Notes: generated by a model not told the origin, from the letters alone. Positions 44,535 through 54,808 are shown, counted from the first letter of the stretch. The stretch is 64,000 bases of DNA from Jeotgalibaca sp. MA1X17-3 (GCF_021513155.1 NZ_CP090983.1:930001-994000); one strand, 5' to 3'. A program made the numbers and translations.

Positions 44535-45836
44535 ATGAGAATGGTAGAACTAATTAAGAAAAAACAAGAAAAGAAAGAACTTACGAAAAATGAGATTCAA
44601 TATATTATGGAAGGGTACACGAACGATGAGATTCCAGATTATCAAGTCAGTGCTTGGGCAATGGCTGTTTATTTTAATGATATGACGGATCATGAACGTA
44701 TGGCGCTAACAGTAGCGATTGCTGAATCGGGTGATCAAATTGATCTTTCAAAAATAGAAGGAATCAAGGTAGATAAACATTCTACTGGCGGAGTGGGAGA
44801 TACGACTACTCTTATCTTAGCTCCATTAGTTGCAAGTGTGGGTGTTCCAGTTGCAAAAATGAGTGGTAGAGGCTTAGGTCATACAGGTGGAACGATTGAT
44901 AAATTAGAAGCGATCCCTGGTTTTCACATTGAAATGGATCAAGAAGAGTTTATTGATTTAGTAAATCGTCATAAGATTGCTGTTATTGGACAATCGGGAA
45001 ATCTTTGTCCTGCTGATAAAAAATTGTATGCATTACGTGATGTGACGAGTACAGTCGATTCATTACCGTTGATTGCTAGTTCTATTATGAGTAAAAAAAT
45101 TGCTTCTGGTGCAGATGCAATTGTCTTGGATGTGAAGGTAGGCGCAGGTGCCTTTATGAAAACAACTGAAAAAGCAGAAGAACTAGCTCATGCAATGGTG
45201 ACCATTGGAAAACTAGCAGGTAGAAATACAATGGCTATTATTTCTGATATGAATCAACCATTGGGAATTGCAGTAGGAAATGCTTTGGAAGTTGAAGAAG
45301 CTATCGAAACATTGAAGGGAAGAGGACCTTCTGACTTAGAGGAATTATGCTTGGAGTTAGGTGCACAAATGGTTTATCTTGGCGGAAAAGCAGAAAGTAT
45401 TTCTCAAGCAAAAACAATGTTGAAAGAAAAGTTACATAGCGGAGAAGCTTTGGAAAAGTTCAAAGAATTCATTGAAAATCAAGGTGGAGACTCACGAGTG
45501 ATTGATGACTACCAGCGATTACCACAAGCAAAATTCCAAAAGAATATACAAGCTGAGGAAGATGGCTTTGTAACAGAAATTATTGCTGATTTAATTGGAA
45601 GAGCTGCAATGGAGCTAGGGGCCGGACGTGCAACTAAAGAATCGAAGATTGATTTGGCTGCAGGCTTAAAAGTATTGAAAAAAGTTGGAGATCCTGTTAG
45701 TAAAGGAGATGTATTAGTTACGTTGTATGCTAACACAGAAAAATTTGAACAATCTGAAAAGATGGTTCGAGAAGCATATTCAATTGGTAAAGAACAAATA
45801 CATCTAACACTCATTCATGAAACAATAACTGATTAA
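44535..45836 (+). CDS. pdp: Pyrimidine-nucleoside phosphorylase
   Basis: 433 residues. The thymidine/pyrimidine phosphorylase signature SGRGLGHTGGTIDKLEAIPG is present, with the phosphate loop KHSTGGVGD. It splits uridine or thymidine into base and (deoxy)ribose-1-phosphate. It follows rpiA by 43 bases and has AAAGGGATG before ATG 44535. A strong terminator follows. Confidence 0.96.
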   Translation: MRMVELIKKKQEKKELTKNEIQYIMEGYTNDEIPDYQVSAWAMAVYFNDMTDHERMALTVAIAESGDQIDLSKIEGIKVDKHSTGGVGDTTTLILAPLVASVGVPVAKMSGRGLGHTGGTIDKLEAIPGFHIEMDQEEFIDLVNRHKIAVIGQSGNLCPADKKLYALRDVTSTVDSLPLIASSIMSKKIASGADAIVLDVKVGAGAFMKTTEKAEELAHAMVTIGKLAGRNTMAIISDMNQPLGIAVGNALEVEEAIETLKGRGPSDLEELCLELGAQMVYLGGKAESISQAKTMLKEKLHSGEALEKFKEFIENQGGDSRVIDDYQRLPQAKFQKNIQAEEDGFVTEIIADLIGRAAMELGAGRATKESKIDLAAGLKVLKKVGDPVSKGDVLVTLYANTEKFEQSEKMVREAYSIGKEQIHLTLIHETITD

Positions 45837-45839
45837 AAT

Positions 45840-45886
45840 AAGCTACTTGCCATTCGTAAGAAAAACGAATGGTAAGTAGCTTTTTT
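45840..45886. terminator. Bidirectional terminator after pdp
   Basis: AGCTACTTGCCATTCGT pairs with ACGAATGGTAAGTAGCT (one G-U pair), then T6. Confidence 0.85.
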
Positions 45887-45895
45887 AATGGAAGA

Positions 45896-46597
45896 TTATT
45901 CTCTAAATGAAATTTTTATAATAGATTCACTAACGGCTAAAAATTCATCAATTAAATCATTGCGATTAAAAGAAGGAGGAATAAAAACATCATAGGTTAC
46001 ATGATACGTATAACCATCAGCTGTGCGTTCCATTTTAAAATCCTCACCACTCGTTTTTAAATAATTTTCCTTAAAAAGCTTATTGAAAGATTGGATGGCG
46101 TCTCTATTTTGAAGAACGATATCCAGTTTGAATATTTCATGAGTACGAACGATTTTCTTTAAAGCATAAAGTACAAGAAGCATAATCAAACAAGCCAAAA
46201 CAGAAAGAAAGTAATATCCATATCCTACAGCAATACCTAGACCAGCAACCGCCCAAATAGTGGCAGCAGTTGTTAATCCCATTACCATATCGGATTTGGT
46301 AATGAGAATCGCTCCAGCACCAAGAAAACCAACTCCACTAACGATTTGAGCAGGAATTCTAGCAAAATCAGTTGTTAAAATGGGTTGTAAATCAGGATTA
46401 TCTAAACTAAGACGCATGATAAAAAAGGAAACTTCCATTTGGATGATGGTTAAAATACAAGAAGCAAGACAAACTAACATATTTGTTCGTAAACCAGCTG
46501 CTTGATGTGTACTTTCACGTTCGAAACCAATGGCACTTCCAATAAGGGCAGCAATTAATAAGCGAAAAGTAATTTCTAAATAATCTAAATCATACAT
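45896..46597 (-). CDS. MgtC/SapB family membrane protein
   Basis: 233 residues from ATG 46597 (MYDLDYLEITFRLL), right after GGAGGAG. Four to five membrane helices; IGSAIGFERESTHQAAGLRTNMLVCL and GVGFLGAGAIL are the family hallmarks. The C-terminal cytoplasmic part (about 90 residues) is an ACT-like domain. Family members affect Mg2+ homeostasis and acid or phosphate stress; the function here is not certain. Confidence 0.93.
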   Translation of the reverse strand: MYDLDYLEITFRLLIAALIGSAIGFERESTHQAAGLRTNMLVCLASCILTIIQMEVSFFIMRLSLDNPDLQPILTTDFARIPAQIVSGVGFLGAGAILITKSDMVMGLTTAATIWAVAGLGIAVGYGYYFLSVLACLIMLLVLYALKKIVRTHEIFKLDIVLQNRDAIQSFNKLFKENYLKTSGEDFKMERTADGYTYHVTYDVFIPPSFNRNDLIDEFLAVSESIIKISFRE

Positions 46598-46732
46598 CCT
46601 TTTCTCCTCCAATGCTTTGTTGCTTTCATTTTAGCTAATAACCAGTCAAAAGTACAAGAATAGCATATACAAATTGTAAATCTATGCTAGAATATTGATT
46701 ACGATTTAAAAATGATAGGAGGCAATTACATA

Positions 46733-47440
46733 ATGAAAAAAGAAGAATGGCTGGAAGGTGTGAAAACAACTCTACCGATTTGTATCAGCTATTTTCCAAT
46801 CGGAATTGCCTGTGGAATTGTTATGCAACAATCCGGTTTTGGTGCTTTCGCTGTACTCTTGACGAGTATTTTACTTTATGGGGGAGCGTCTCAATTCATG
46901 ATAGCTGGAATGATGTTGAGTGGAGCTGGACTTCTCGAAATTTTATTTATGGTATTTTTTATTAATTTAAGACATCTACTAATGAGTTCTAGCTTAGCAA
47001 GTAGAGTGAAAGATGAATCATCTTTGTTTCATTTTGTATTTGCACAAACGATTACCGATGAATCATTTGGTATCAACACCATACATTTTAGAAACCATTC
47101 GGATTGGACCCCCAATAAAGCCTTGGCGGCTGGAACACTACCTTATCTAACGTGGGTTATTAGTACATTCATTGGTGCAATAGCAGGAAATACGTTAGAA
47201 GTATCTACTCTGGTAATGAACTATATGTTAACAGCCATGTTCATTTATTTATTAGTAACCCAAATAGAGAATCGAATTATTTTATGGACAGCTATTTCTG
47301 CTATTATTTTTGCCATTATTTTCATGCTTCTCCTACAAAATACGATTTCTATTTTGATTGCTTCTGTTCTCGCTTCTCTGTTTGGTTTGTATTTAGAAAC
47401 ATTAAAAGAAAAGAAAAGAGGACGTATCTATGAAAACTAG
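46733..47440 (+). CDS. azlC: Branched-chain amino acid exporter, AzlC subunit
   Basis: 235 residues from ATG 46733 after AGGAGG; an open frame extends upstream without a site. Membrane protein with the AzlC pattern (PIGIACGIVMQQSGF, GGASQFMIAG, FFINLRHLLM). It pairs with AzlD to export branched-chain amino acids. Overlaps azlD by 11 bases. Confidence 0.94.
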   Translation: MKKEEWLEGVKTTLPICISYFPIGIACGIVMQQSGFGAFAVLLTSILLYGGASQFMIAGMMLSGAGLLEILFMVFFINLRHLLMSSSLASRVKDESSLFHFVFAQTITDESFGINTIHFRNHSDWTPNKALAAGTLPYLTWVISTFIGAIAGNTLEVSTLVMNYMLTAMFIYLLVTQIENRIILWTAISAIIFAIIFMLLLQNTISILIASVLASLFGLYLETLKEKKRGRIYEN

Positions 47441-47753
47441 TTTATTACTATTTATTGTAGCAGCTGGCACTTTAACCTATCTGCCACGTTTACTTCCTCT
47501 TCTTGTTTTAAAGAATGCACGGATGCCAGTATGGTTTGGAAAACTAATGTTTTATTTACCAATTTCTATTTTTGCATCTTTAATCGCAACGGATATTTTT
47601 TTCTGGAATGGAAATTTCGAACTGAATATTATAGAAAATATAAAGCTGATTCCTTCTGTTTTAACGATGATTGTTGCCTACAAAAATAAAAATATGATTT
47701 TTTCGATTCTAATGGGAATGGTATCCATTAGTTTACTAGTATGGTTATTATAA
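47430..47753 (+). CDS. azlD: Branched-chain amino acid exporter, AzlD subunit
   Basis: 107 residues, small AzlD membrane partner with the TYLPRLLPLLVL motif and three to four helices. Translation is coupled to azlC by an 11-base overlap, with AAAGAGG as its site inside azlC. A strong terminator follows. Confidence 0.92.
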   Translation: MKTSLLLFIVAAGTLTYLPRLLPLLVLKNARMPVWFGKLMFYLPISIFASLIATDIFFWNGNFELNIIENIKLIPSVLTMIVAYKNKNMIFSILMGMVSISLLVWLL

Positions 47754-47760
47754 ACCAATA

Positions 47761-47798
47761 AAAAAAGAGGTAAGGGAAAAAATCCCTTACCTCTTTTT
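47761..47798. terminator. Bidirectional terminator after azlD
   Basis: AAAAAAGAGGTAAGGGA pairs with TCCCTTACCTCTTTTTT, loop AAAA, and faces fni on the other strand. Confidence 0.88.
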
Positions 47799-47799
47799 T

Positions 47800-48870
47800 C
47801 TATAAATAATGATTGGAACGAATAGCGAAGGTACGGTAATCAATTCCACGCATCTCGCACCAATCGATGATATCTCTTTGGAATATCAAATCCGTTTCTT
47901 TTAATTCGAGGACACTTTTTTTACCTAAAAGAGTCATAATCGAAATCATTTTTTCTTTCCAAGCTTGAATCGTTTCGATTGTTTTCTCTGGTCCATCTTC
48001 TACAACCATATGCAAAAATTGTCCCGATAAACCAACTGCTTCGGCTCCTAAACTGAGTGCTTTAATAATATCAAAAGGAGTTTTTATACCACCAGATGCA
48101 AGGACGTGAACTTGGTTAGATAGTTCAGTAGCTTCTAGTAAAGAAACAACCGTAGATTGTCCCCAATTTTCTAAATCGTCATAAGAGAAAGTAGTACGGC
48201 GAGCATTTTCGATAGCCGCAAAATTAGTTCCACCTTTTCCAGATACATCAACAGATGTAACCCCGACTTGAATAAGTTGTTCGATCGTTTCTCGACTCAT
48301 TCCAAAGCCAACTTCTTTGACTAGAACAGGAACACCCACATTTTGAACCATTTTTTCAATTTGAGAAAGCCACATTGAAAAGTCACGATCTCCTTCAGGC
48401 ATAACTAATTCTTGTGGTGCATTAATATGAATTTGAAGCCCATTTGCATCCAAGATATCCACCGCACGTTTCGCGTTTTCCCAAGAATGATGAGCTCCAA
48501 TGTTAGCCATAACAAAACCATCTGGATTAACATTGCGAATAACTTTAAAACTATCTTCTAAATCCGGATTTTTGATGGCCGCACTTAAGGACCCCGAAGC
48601 CATTGCCAATCCACATTCTTTTGCAACGATAGCTAATTTTTCATTAATTATTTTTGTTTTTTTACTTCCACCGGTCATTCCATTTATGTAAAAAGGAAGT
48701 TCCATCTTATGACCCAAAAGGGTAGTCTGTAAAGAAACATCTTGCGTACTTATTTGTGGGAATGAATGATGAATGAAGCGAACTTTTTGAAAATCAGATT
48801 CACTGCTCTGGTTATACTGTGCTTGAGCAAGTTCTACATGCTGATCTTTTCGATTAGAATCAATATTCAT
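47800..48870 (-). CDS. fni: Type 2 isopentenyl-diphosphate isomerase
   Basis: 356 residues, FMN-dependent IDI-2. Motifs include INGMTGGSKKTKIINEKLA, the phosphate loop DVSGKGGTNFAAIEN and ASGGIKTPFDIIKALSLGA. It isomerises IPP to DMAPP. It is the last gene of the mevalonate operon, 22 bases after mvaK2. Confidence 0.95.
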   Translation of the reverse strand: MNIDSNRKDQHVELAQAQYNQSSESDFQKVRFIHHSFPQISTQDVSLQTTLLGHKMELPFYINGMTGGSKKTKIINEKLAIVAKECGLAMASGSLSAAIKNPDLEDSFKVIRNVNPDGFVMANIGAHHSWENAKRAVDILDANGLQIHINAPQELVMPEGDRDFSMWLSQIEKMVQNVGVPVLVKEVGFGMSRETIEQLIQVGVTSVDVSGKGGTNFAAIENARRTTFSYDDLENWGQSTVVSLLEATELSNQVHVLASGGIKTPFDIIKALSLGAEAVGLSGQFLHMVVEDGPEKTIETIQAWKEKMISIMTLLGKKSVLELKETDLIFQRDIIDWCEMRGIDYRTFAIRSNHYL

Positions 48871-48892
48871 GAAAGACTTCCTTTCCTCTTTT

Positions 48893-49966
48893 TTATTGAG
48901 ATTCTTGATATACTTTTAATGAGAGTGGCTGAATACCTGCTTGTTCCCATTGGGATAAGAGCGATGAAATATTCTTGTTTGATTCAATTAATACAATTCC
49001 ACAATCTCCGCCACCTGCACCCGAACTTTTTGCGGCTCCACCATGTTGTTCAGCAATTTCAATTAAACTAGTTAATAATTCAGTTTCAATTTGTACCTGT
49101 GTACGTTGAGACAACTCTCTTAGTAGAGTACGATTATGAACAATTCCATTTTTTATGCCAGAAAAATCTTTGTCTTTAAATGAATGAATGATTTCACCGA
49201 CAACATCTTTACTTTTCTTTAAAAATTGTGGATAAAAATCTTTTAAGCTTCCACGCCTATTATTTACTTTATCTACTAATAAAGTAGTTGAAGCTGGCGA
49301 ACCGGTCCATCCTACAAGGAATTCAATGTCATTTGGTAAGGTAAGTGGCTCAATCATTAAGTCAGGCCAAGGGATGCTTACTAATTCCTGAATTGTTTTT
49401 TTACTTTTTTGGTCTAAAACCCATTCACGATCGAAGCAAGAATAGGCAATCCAACCGGTATATGAACTAGCTGCGATATCACCTAAAGATCCATTACTAT
49501 TTACGGATAAATGGGCAAGAGCAGCTAATTTATAAATAAGTTCTGGAGTATAGTCTAACTCATAAAATTGAAGAAGGGCTTTAATGGTTGCCACGGTTAC
49601 TGCACCACTAGAACCTAAGCCATATTTCTTTCCTTTAGAGTCATCCAACTCACTTTTGACGGTAAGGTGAAAATAAAGTAACTCTTTGCCATTTTCTTGT
49701 ATATATTGATCCGTGATTTTTACAGCTTGTGTAATGTAAATAAAAGGATTTTCTCGTTCATCGATATACAATGTTCCATCCTGCCTAGTCCATGGGATAG
49801 GCAAACCTCCGTTTAATGAAGAATGAATGGATCCTTGTTCTTCAGCTTCTTCTAGTGAAACCGTAATAAACTGATTCACGGCTACTAAGATAGCAGGATG
49901 ATTATTTGTAACCACAGCATATTCTCCAGCTACAAATAATTTACCTGGTGCGCTCGCTTGTATCAA
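48893..49966 (-). CDS. mvaK2: Phosphomevalonate kinase
   Basis: 357 residues from TTG 49966 (LIQASAPGKLFVAGEYAVV), after AAAGGAAG and downstream of the mvaD stop; the open frame upstream overlaps mvaD and lacks a site. It is a GHMP kinase with N-terminal PGKLFVAGEYAV, the ATP loop YGLGSSGAVTVA and C-terminal KSSGAGGGDCGIVL. It converts mevalonate-5-phosphate to the diphosphate. Confidence 0.95.
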   Translation of the reverse strand: MIQASAPGKLFVAGEYAVVTNNHPAILVAVNQFITVSLEEAEEQGSIHSSLNGGLPIPWTRQDGTLYIDERENPFIYITQAVKITDQYIQENGKELLYFHLTVKSELDDSKGKKYGLGSSGAVTVATIKALLQFYELDYTPELIYKLAALAHLSVNSNGSLGDIAASSYTGWIAYSCFDREWVLDQKSKKTIQELVSIPWPDLMIEPLTLPNDIEFLVGWTGSPASTTLLVDKVNNRRGSLKDFYPQFLKKSKDVVGEIIHSFKDKDFSGIKNGIVHNRTLLRELSQRTQVQIETELLTSLIEIAEQHGGAAKSSGAGGGDCGIVLIESNKNISSLLSQWEQAGIQPLSLKVYQESQ

Positions 49967-49988
49967 TTTGCTCTTCCTTTCTTTTTGA

Positions 49989-50987
49989 CTACCAGCTGTA
50001 AACAGATTTTTCATCTGCTGTTAATTCACGAATTCCTTTTCCGGGTCCCGTAATCAATAGTTGATCGTCTGAAAATTTTTCTAGTAAAGCCTCTTTAATT
50101 TTGTCTGCTTCTGAAAGTCTGCAGAGTACTTTTACATTTGGTCCGGCATCCATTGTAACATAACAGAGAACGCCTTGTTCTCTCAAATGCTTCACAATTT
50201 GGATGGCTTGAATGCTGGCAGGTTCCCAATAAGAAAGCGGTGGGGTTGCGCCTAACATCGTACCATGCATCTTCATACCGTTTCGTTCTGTTATTTCACC
50301 TAACGTTTGAAAATCTTGGTTAGAAATTGCTTGTTTAATCTCCACTAAATCTGCTTCTGCTGTTTCTTCCCAGACAGAATAGAAGGGAGAGGTCTCAACC
50401 GTTCGTTTCATTCCTTCACGGCTAGAAACTTTCTTTTCAGAAGTATTTACGGCAACGATAACCATTCCGATATCCCAGTTGGCATCATCAATTTGAATAG
50501 CCATAGAATCATCTGAATTTGTTCCTTTGTTCCATTCCACAAATCCACCGAACAAACTCCGAGTCGAACTCCCACTTCCACGTCTTGCATAAGTGGAGAG
50601 GGCTTGTGGCTCTAATTGTAAACCACTAGCGATATTGGCAGCACCAGCTAAAGCAGCAAAGGCAGAAGCAGAAGAGGCTAATCCAGCAGCAGTAGGGACA
50701 TGGTTTATACTTTCTACACGTACAAAATCTTTTACATCGGTTTGATCTCTAAACAAATTAATAAAACGACTAATTTTTTGAGTTTCCATTTGATTTTGTT
50801 TTGTACCATTTAAATAAAATAAATCTTCTGTTAAAGACGGATCAAAACATACAAGTGTGTCGGTAAAAAGTTTGTCTAGAGTAAGAGATAAACTACTATT
50901 AACGGGAAGAAAAAGATGTTCGTCTCTTTTTCCCCAGTACTTAATTAAAGCAATATTTGTATGGGCACGAACTGCGGCTTGCTTCAT
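49989..50987 (-). CDS. mvaD: Diphosphomevalonate decarboxylase
   Basis: 332 residues. It opens with AHTNIALIKYWGKRD, the conserved family start, and has the GHMP loop PTAAGLASSASAFAALA and ARRGSGSSTRSLFGGFVEW. It makes IPP from mevalonate diphosphate with ATP. The ATG overlaps the reconstructed mvaK1 stop by four bases, so the coupling supports the repair of mvaK1. Confidence 0.96.
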   Translation of the reverse strand: MKQAAVRAHTNIALIKYWGKRDEHLFLPVNSSLSLTLDKLFTDTLVCFDPSLTEDLFYLNGTKQNQMETQKISRFINLFRDQTDVKDFVRVESINHVPTAAGLASSASAFAALAGAANIASGLQLEPQALSTYARRGSGSSTRSLFGGFVEWNKGTNSDDSMAIQIDDANWDIGMVIVAVNTSEKKVSSREGMKRTVETSPFYSVWEETAEADLVEIKQAISNQDFQTLGEITERNGMKMHGTMLGATPPLSYWEPASIQAIQIVKHLREQGVLCYVTMDAGPNVKVLCRLSEADKIKEALLEKFSDDQLLITGPGKGIRELTADEKSVYSW

Positions 50988-51933
50988 TCGTCAGCCTCCT
51001 GTTTAAGTGATATGTTCCATGTTTGTATAGCACCAGCATCTTCCAATGCTTCTTGAATTTTTTTGCACCTGCTGCTGATTTTGAAAGAGCAATCATACAG
51101 CCACCCCGACCGCCACCGGTTAGCTTAGCACCTAGAGCACCGGCTCTTTTGGCAGTAAGGACTAGATGGTTTAACTCATCATTGGAGACTCCTAATTGAG
51201 AAAGGAGTAGGTGAGCGTGATTCATTGCTTCTCCTAAAGCCACAGGATTGTCTTTTTGTAAAGCCTTCTTGGCATCCTCAGCGAGAACACCTAATTCATG
51301 AATTCGTTTCTGAGTTGTTTCTTTTTCTGTAGTAGCTAACTTGTCAGCAATACTTTGAACTGCTTCTTTTGTTTGGCCCGTCACACCCGTATCTCCAACC
51401 ACTAAATATCCATTCATATTTAATTGGAAAGGTATAAAAGGCTGACCCTTGCGATAGTATAAAGGAGTGTTTCCGCTTGTCATGGCAGCATCCAAACCAC
51501 TCGGATTTCCATGTGCTATTTTTTCAGAAATATGGACTAAATCTAGTAGGGTAGACATTTCCAAATCATGATTAAAATATCGGTAAATGGCTCGTGTGAC
51601 TGCGACCGCAACTGCAGCACTTGAACCCATACCTCTTTCTGGAGGGATGGAGCTTTCAATTTCAATGGCTATATGTGCATAAGGTTTATCAAGGGAGGTT
51701 AAGGCAGATTGAATCGCAATCCGTAAACTTTCTAATACTTCAGGCATTTCATCTGCAATTCCATGATAAAAAGAACAGTCTACTCGTAGCGGTCCGTCTA
51801 TATTTTTAACAGATACTTGTACTTCAACTGCAGGGAATGGTAAGGCAATGGACGGCTCTCCATAAACGACAGCATGCTCTCCCATTAAAATAATTTTTCC
51901 GTGTGCTCTTCCAAGAGCGGATATTTCGTCCAT
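50984..51933 (-). pseudogene. mvaK1: Mevalonate kinase, single-base frameshift near its end
   Basis: From ATG 51933 (after AAGGAAG) the frame holds to about residue 290, then runs into non-family sequence. Adding one A to the run at 51058-51064 (plus-strand T7) gives KKIQEALEDAGAIQTWNISLKQEADE and a stop at 50984 that overlaps mvaD by ATGA. The result is 316 residues with GEHAVVYGEP, the GHMP loop PPERGMGSSAAVAVA and LTGGGRGGCMIAL. It phosphorylates mevalonate, the first step of this operon. The break is probably a sequencing error, as this pathway is essential when it is the only source of IPP. Confidence 0.93.
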
Positions 51934-51956
51934 AATCATCTTCCTTTTTATAAAAT

Positions 51957-53318
51957 TTATGATCCTTGCATAAACCAAGATACGATAAACGGTGCCGCAT
52001 AGAGTGTCATAAACTGAATCCCATAGTTGATCCCTAAATTATTGAGAGATCCACAAATGAAACCAATTAAAATCACTCCAAATACATTTAATAATCCTGC
52101 ATCCATATACGCTAATAAAATAACTAAGCCAATAAAGAGCGCAAGTACTGCTTCATGAGGGATTTTCGTTAAGACCACCGCTGTAATCGAAGTTGCATAG
52201 CGAATCGCTAAAAAATAAACGATACTGATGGTAATTACGGTTCCCACAAGGATTGCTAGAGTTAACTCACCGGTAGATAAGATGTGATGAATGTTATTTT
52301 CCAAAGTAAAAACAGGAGGAGCAGTAAACAAGGCGCCACCCGGACCAATTGCAGCAGGTGAAAGAGGGAGTCCAAGTGCGACGACACTAATAATAATTCC
52401 TGATAAATAGGTTGATTGAGCTAAGGCACTCATCGTGACAATAGATGTACTCGCGCGTTTCAATGGATCCTTTTCTCTTTTTCCAACTAATTCTCCAAAT
52501 AGAATCGTAATTCCAACCGGGCTCAAGACAAAAAGAAAAGTCGAGAAAAAAGAAGCAACTACTGCACTACTACTTTCTTTTCGATTTACAATTTTAAATG
52601 GATTAATAGAGTCGCGTTTATTTTCAATAGATGGAATGATCGTTTCTTTAAGTTGATCGGTTTCAACTGATTCTCGAGTAGACTTGATTAGAAATGAAAG
52701 TAAGCTTACTAATAGAGGACCTACCGTAATACCAAGGAAGAAGGAAGTTGTAATGTTTTTTTCAAAAGGAACAATCCCTAAATCCCAATACAAAGTTCGT
52801 AAACTTTGGAAAAGGAGAGCAAGAGGAATAATCATAATTAAGGAAAGTGTTTTTGATTTCCCCATTAAAGATAGAAAAATAGCACCTATGACGAAAAGCC
52901 AACTCGCATATCCTTTAATAGATTCAGCGTAAGGGGCGATCAGACTTGCGATTAGTAAACTGATTGGTACGGAAACCAATACTCCGATAAGAGAACCAAC
53001 CGCAGCTTTTTTAATATTTTCATGTGTCAGACCTGCTTTTTTCATCGTAAGCGAGTGGCCAATCATCGGCGTGGAAAGAACTCCGCCGGGTAAACCAACA
53101 ACAAGAGTTGGCATAGCATTCATTAAGTTTAAAGCAATAATAGCTGAAATGAAAAAAGTTAACACGACGATGGGTGAAACTCCGGAAAGAACGACAGCTA
53201 AAGTAATCGGCATTAAGACAGACGTTTCATCAGTTCCTGGAATAAATCCAATCAGGGTATATAATACGGTTGCCCCCAAAGCCGCTAAAATCATTTGAAA
53301 CAAAATTACGTAGTCCAT
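51957..53318 (-). CDS. TctA-type tripartite carboxylate transporter permease
   Basis: 453 residues, ten or more membrane helices. The TctA hallmarks are GFIPGTDETSVLMP, GLPGGVLSTPMIGH and the repeated-half segments (IGPGGALFTAPP). It moves carboxylates such as citrate or tricarboxylates in known systems. It ends 23 bases before mvaK1 on the same strand, so it seems part of the mevalonate operon, and mevalonate or another carboxylate is a possible substrate (inference). No TctC-type binding protein is present. RBS GAGGAG. Confidence 0.85.
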   Translation of the reverse strand: MDYVILFQMILAALGATVLYTLIGFIPGTDETSVLMPITLAVVLSGVSPIVVLTFFISAIIALNLMNAMPTLVVGLPGGVLSTPMIGHSLTMKKAGLTHENIKKAAVGSLIGVLVSVPISLLIASLIAPYAESIKGYASWLFVIGAIFLSLMGKSKTLSLIMIIPLALLFQSLRTLYWDLGIVPFEKNITTSFFLGITVGPLLVSLLSFLIKSTRESVETDQLKETIIPSIENKRDSINPFKIVNRKESSSAVVASFFSTFLFVLSPVGITILFGELVGKREKDPLKRASTSIVTMSALAQSTYLSGIIISVVALGLPLSPAAIGPGGALFTAPPVFTLENNIHHILSTGELTLAILVGTVITISIVYFLAIRYATSITAVVLTKIPHEAVLALFIGLVILLAYMDAGLLNVFGVILIGFICGSLNNLGINYGIQFMTLYAAPFIVSWFMQGS

Positions 53319-53357
53319 TATATACTCCTCTTCGTTATAAAATTTTTGAGTACTCCT

Positions 53358-53591
53358 CTATTGATGAGTTTGTTTTTTAATGAAACGTTTTGGTTTGATG
53401 AATACAGTATTAAGGATCAAAGCTAAAACGGCACCAGCCAATCCATAAAATAACTGTCTCGTTGTATTACCGCTTGGTGCAAGGAAAAACCCTGACATTG
53501 TACACAAACTTGAAATGAAAATAGCAAGGACCATATCCTTTAGTCCAACTAAGTCTCCCCATAATTCCAGATACTTTTCTTGTTTTTTCAT
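53358..53591 (-). CDS. Small two-helix membrane protein, head of the mevalonate operon
   Basis: 77 residues with two membrane helices (about 20-37 and 48-65) and a basic C-terminus. No family recognised. It starts after GAGGGGAG and ends 39 bases before the TctA-type gene. TctB proteins are larger four-helix partners of TctA, so this may be a reduced partner (inference). Confidence 0.72.
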   Translation of the reverse strand: MKKQEKYLELWGDLVGLKDMVLAIFISSLCTMSGFFLAPSGNTTRQLFYGLAGAVLALILNTVFIKPKRFIKKQTHQ

Positions 53592-53825
53592 GTGTGGTTG
53601 CTCCCCTCAATATTGTTATGTACATTTATTTTAGCGAAGCCTTGTAGGAATGTAAACAAAACAGGCTGGATTTTAATAAAACTTAAAGGTAAGGAAAGAA
53701 CTATACCCATATTGAAATTACTTTTTCCATCCTTTCTATCCTAAAATTATAAAGTTTAGGAAGTGAAATGTTAGAGAAGTATGTTACAATAAACGAAAAA
53801 GTGCTTGTTGATGGAAGGATAAAGA

Positions 53826-54749
53826 ATGATTGAGAATCGTAATTACTATCAGATTGATAGAAATGAATGGAAAACGTTTCATGAAGACTCCATTCCGCTC
53901 TTATCAGAAGAGAAATTAAAAAGCTTACTTTCACTGAATGATAAACTTTCATTAGATGATGTGAAAGATATTTATGTTCCATTAGTAGAAATGATTGACC
54001 TGTATCAAAAAAACTATCGGAATTTAAGAAGATCAAAAAGTAAGTTTTTAACTCGTCCATACGAACCCGCTCCTTTAATTATTGGAGTTACAGGAAGTGT
54101 TGCGGTCGGGAAAAGTACAACTGCTCGAGTACTTCAGAATCTATTACAAAAATTTTATACGGATAAAAAGATTGAGATGATTACTACAGATGGATTTTTA
54201 TATCCGAATGCCGTTTTAAAAGATCGTGGAATAATGAATCGCAAAGGGTTTCCAGAGAGTTATGACATGGAAAAATTAATTCAATTTTTGCTGGATATCA
54301 AAACGGGTAAGACAGATGTAAAATTACCGATTTATTCTCACCATATTTATGATATTGTACCTGATGAGTATGAGTATATGAATCTGCCAGATATTTTGAT
54401 TGTAGAAGGGATTAATGTTTTGCAATTACCTTCACGGCAACAAATTTATGTAAGTGATTTTTTTGATTTTTCTATTTATGTAGATGCGGAACAAGAAAAT
54501 ATTGAGAAGTGGTATTTGGAACGATTTGAAATGTTGATGGACCTAGCGAAAAATCGAGAAGATAACTACTACTATAATTATGCAGTGGGAAATCGTAGCG
54601 ATGCGATTGCGATGGCAAAAGACGTTTGGAAAAAAGTGAATTTAAAAAACTTAGAAGAGTACATTCGACCAACCATGTCGCGTGCGGATTTAATTATCCA
54701 TAAATCAGATAATCATTATATTGACTATTTACACATCAAAAAATATTAG
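53826..54749 (+). CDS. coaA: Pantothenate kinase type I
   Basis: 307 residues. P-loop GVTGSVAVGKSTTARVL at about residues 86-102, then the Mg site TTDGFLYPN, the segment GFPESYDMEKLI and VEGINVLQLP. It phosphorylates pantothenate, the first step of CoA synthesis. It is divergent from the mevalonate operon and 59 bases before guaA. Confidence 0.96.
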   Translation: MIENRNYYQIDRNEWKTFHEDSIPLLSEEKLKSLLSLNDKLSLDDVKDIYVPLVEMIDLYQKNYRNLRRSKSKFLTRPYEPAPLIIGVTGSVAVGKSTTARVLQNLLQKFYTDKKIEMITTDGFLYPNAVLKDRGIMNRKGFPESYDMEKLIQFLLDIKTGKTDVKLPIYSHHIYDIVPDEYEYMNLPDILIVEGINVLQLPSRQQIYVSDFFDFSIYVDAEQENIEKWYLERFEMLMDLAKNREDNYYYNYAVGNRSDAIAMAKDVWKKVNLKNLEEYIRPTMSRADLIIHKSDNHYIDYLHIKKY

Positions 54750-54808
54750 TACTGATTTTAGAGTGTCAAACGATTATAATGAAACTATGAAATGATGGAG
54801 GGACAAAC

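Noticed and set aside
54750..54808. Purine riboswitch before guaA
   Set aside because: Only 59 bases separate coaA from guaA, and no aptamer-like stems are visible.
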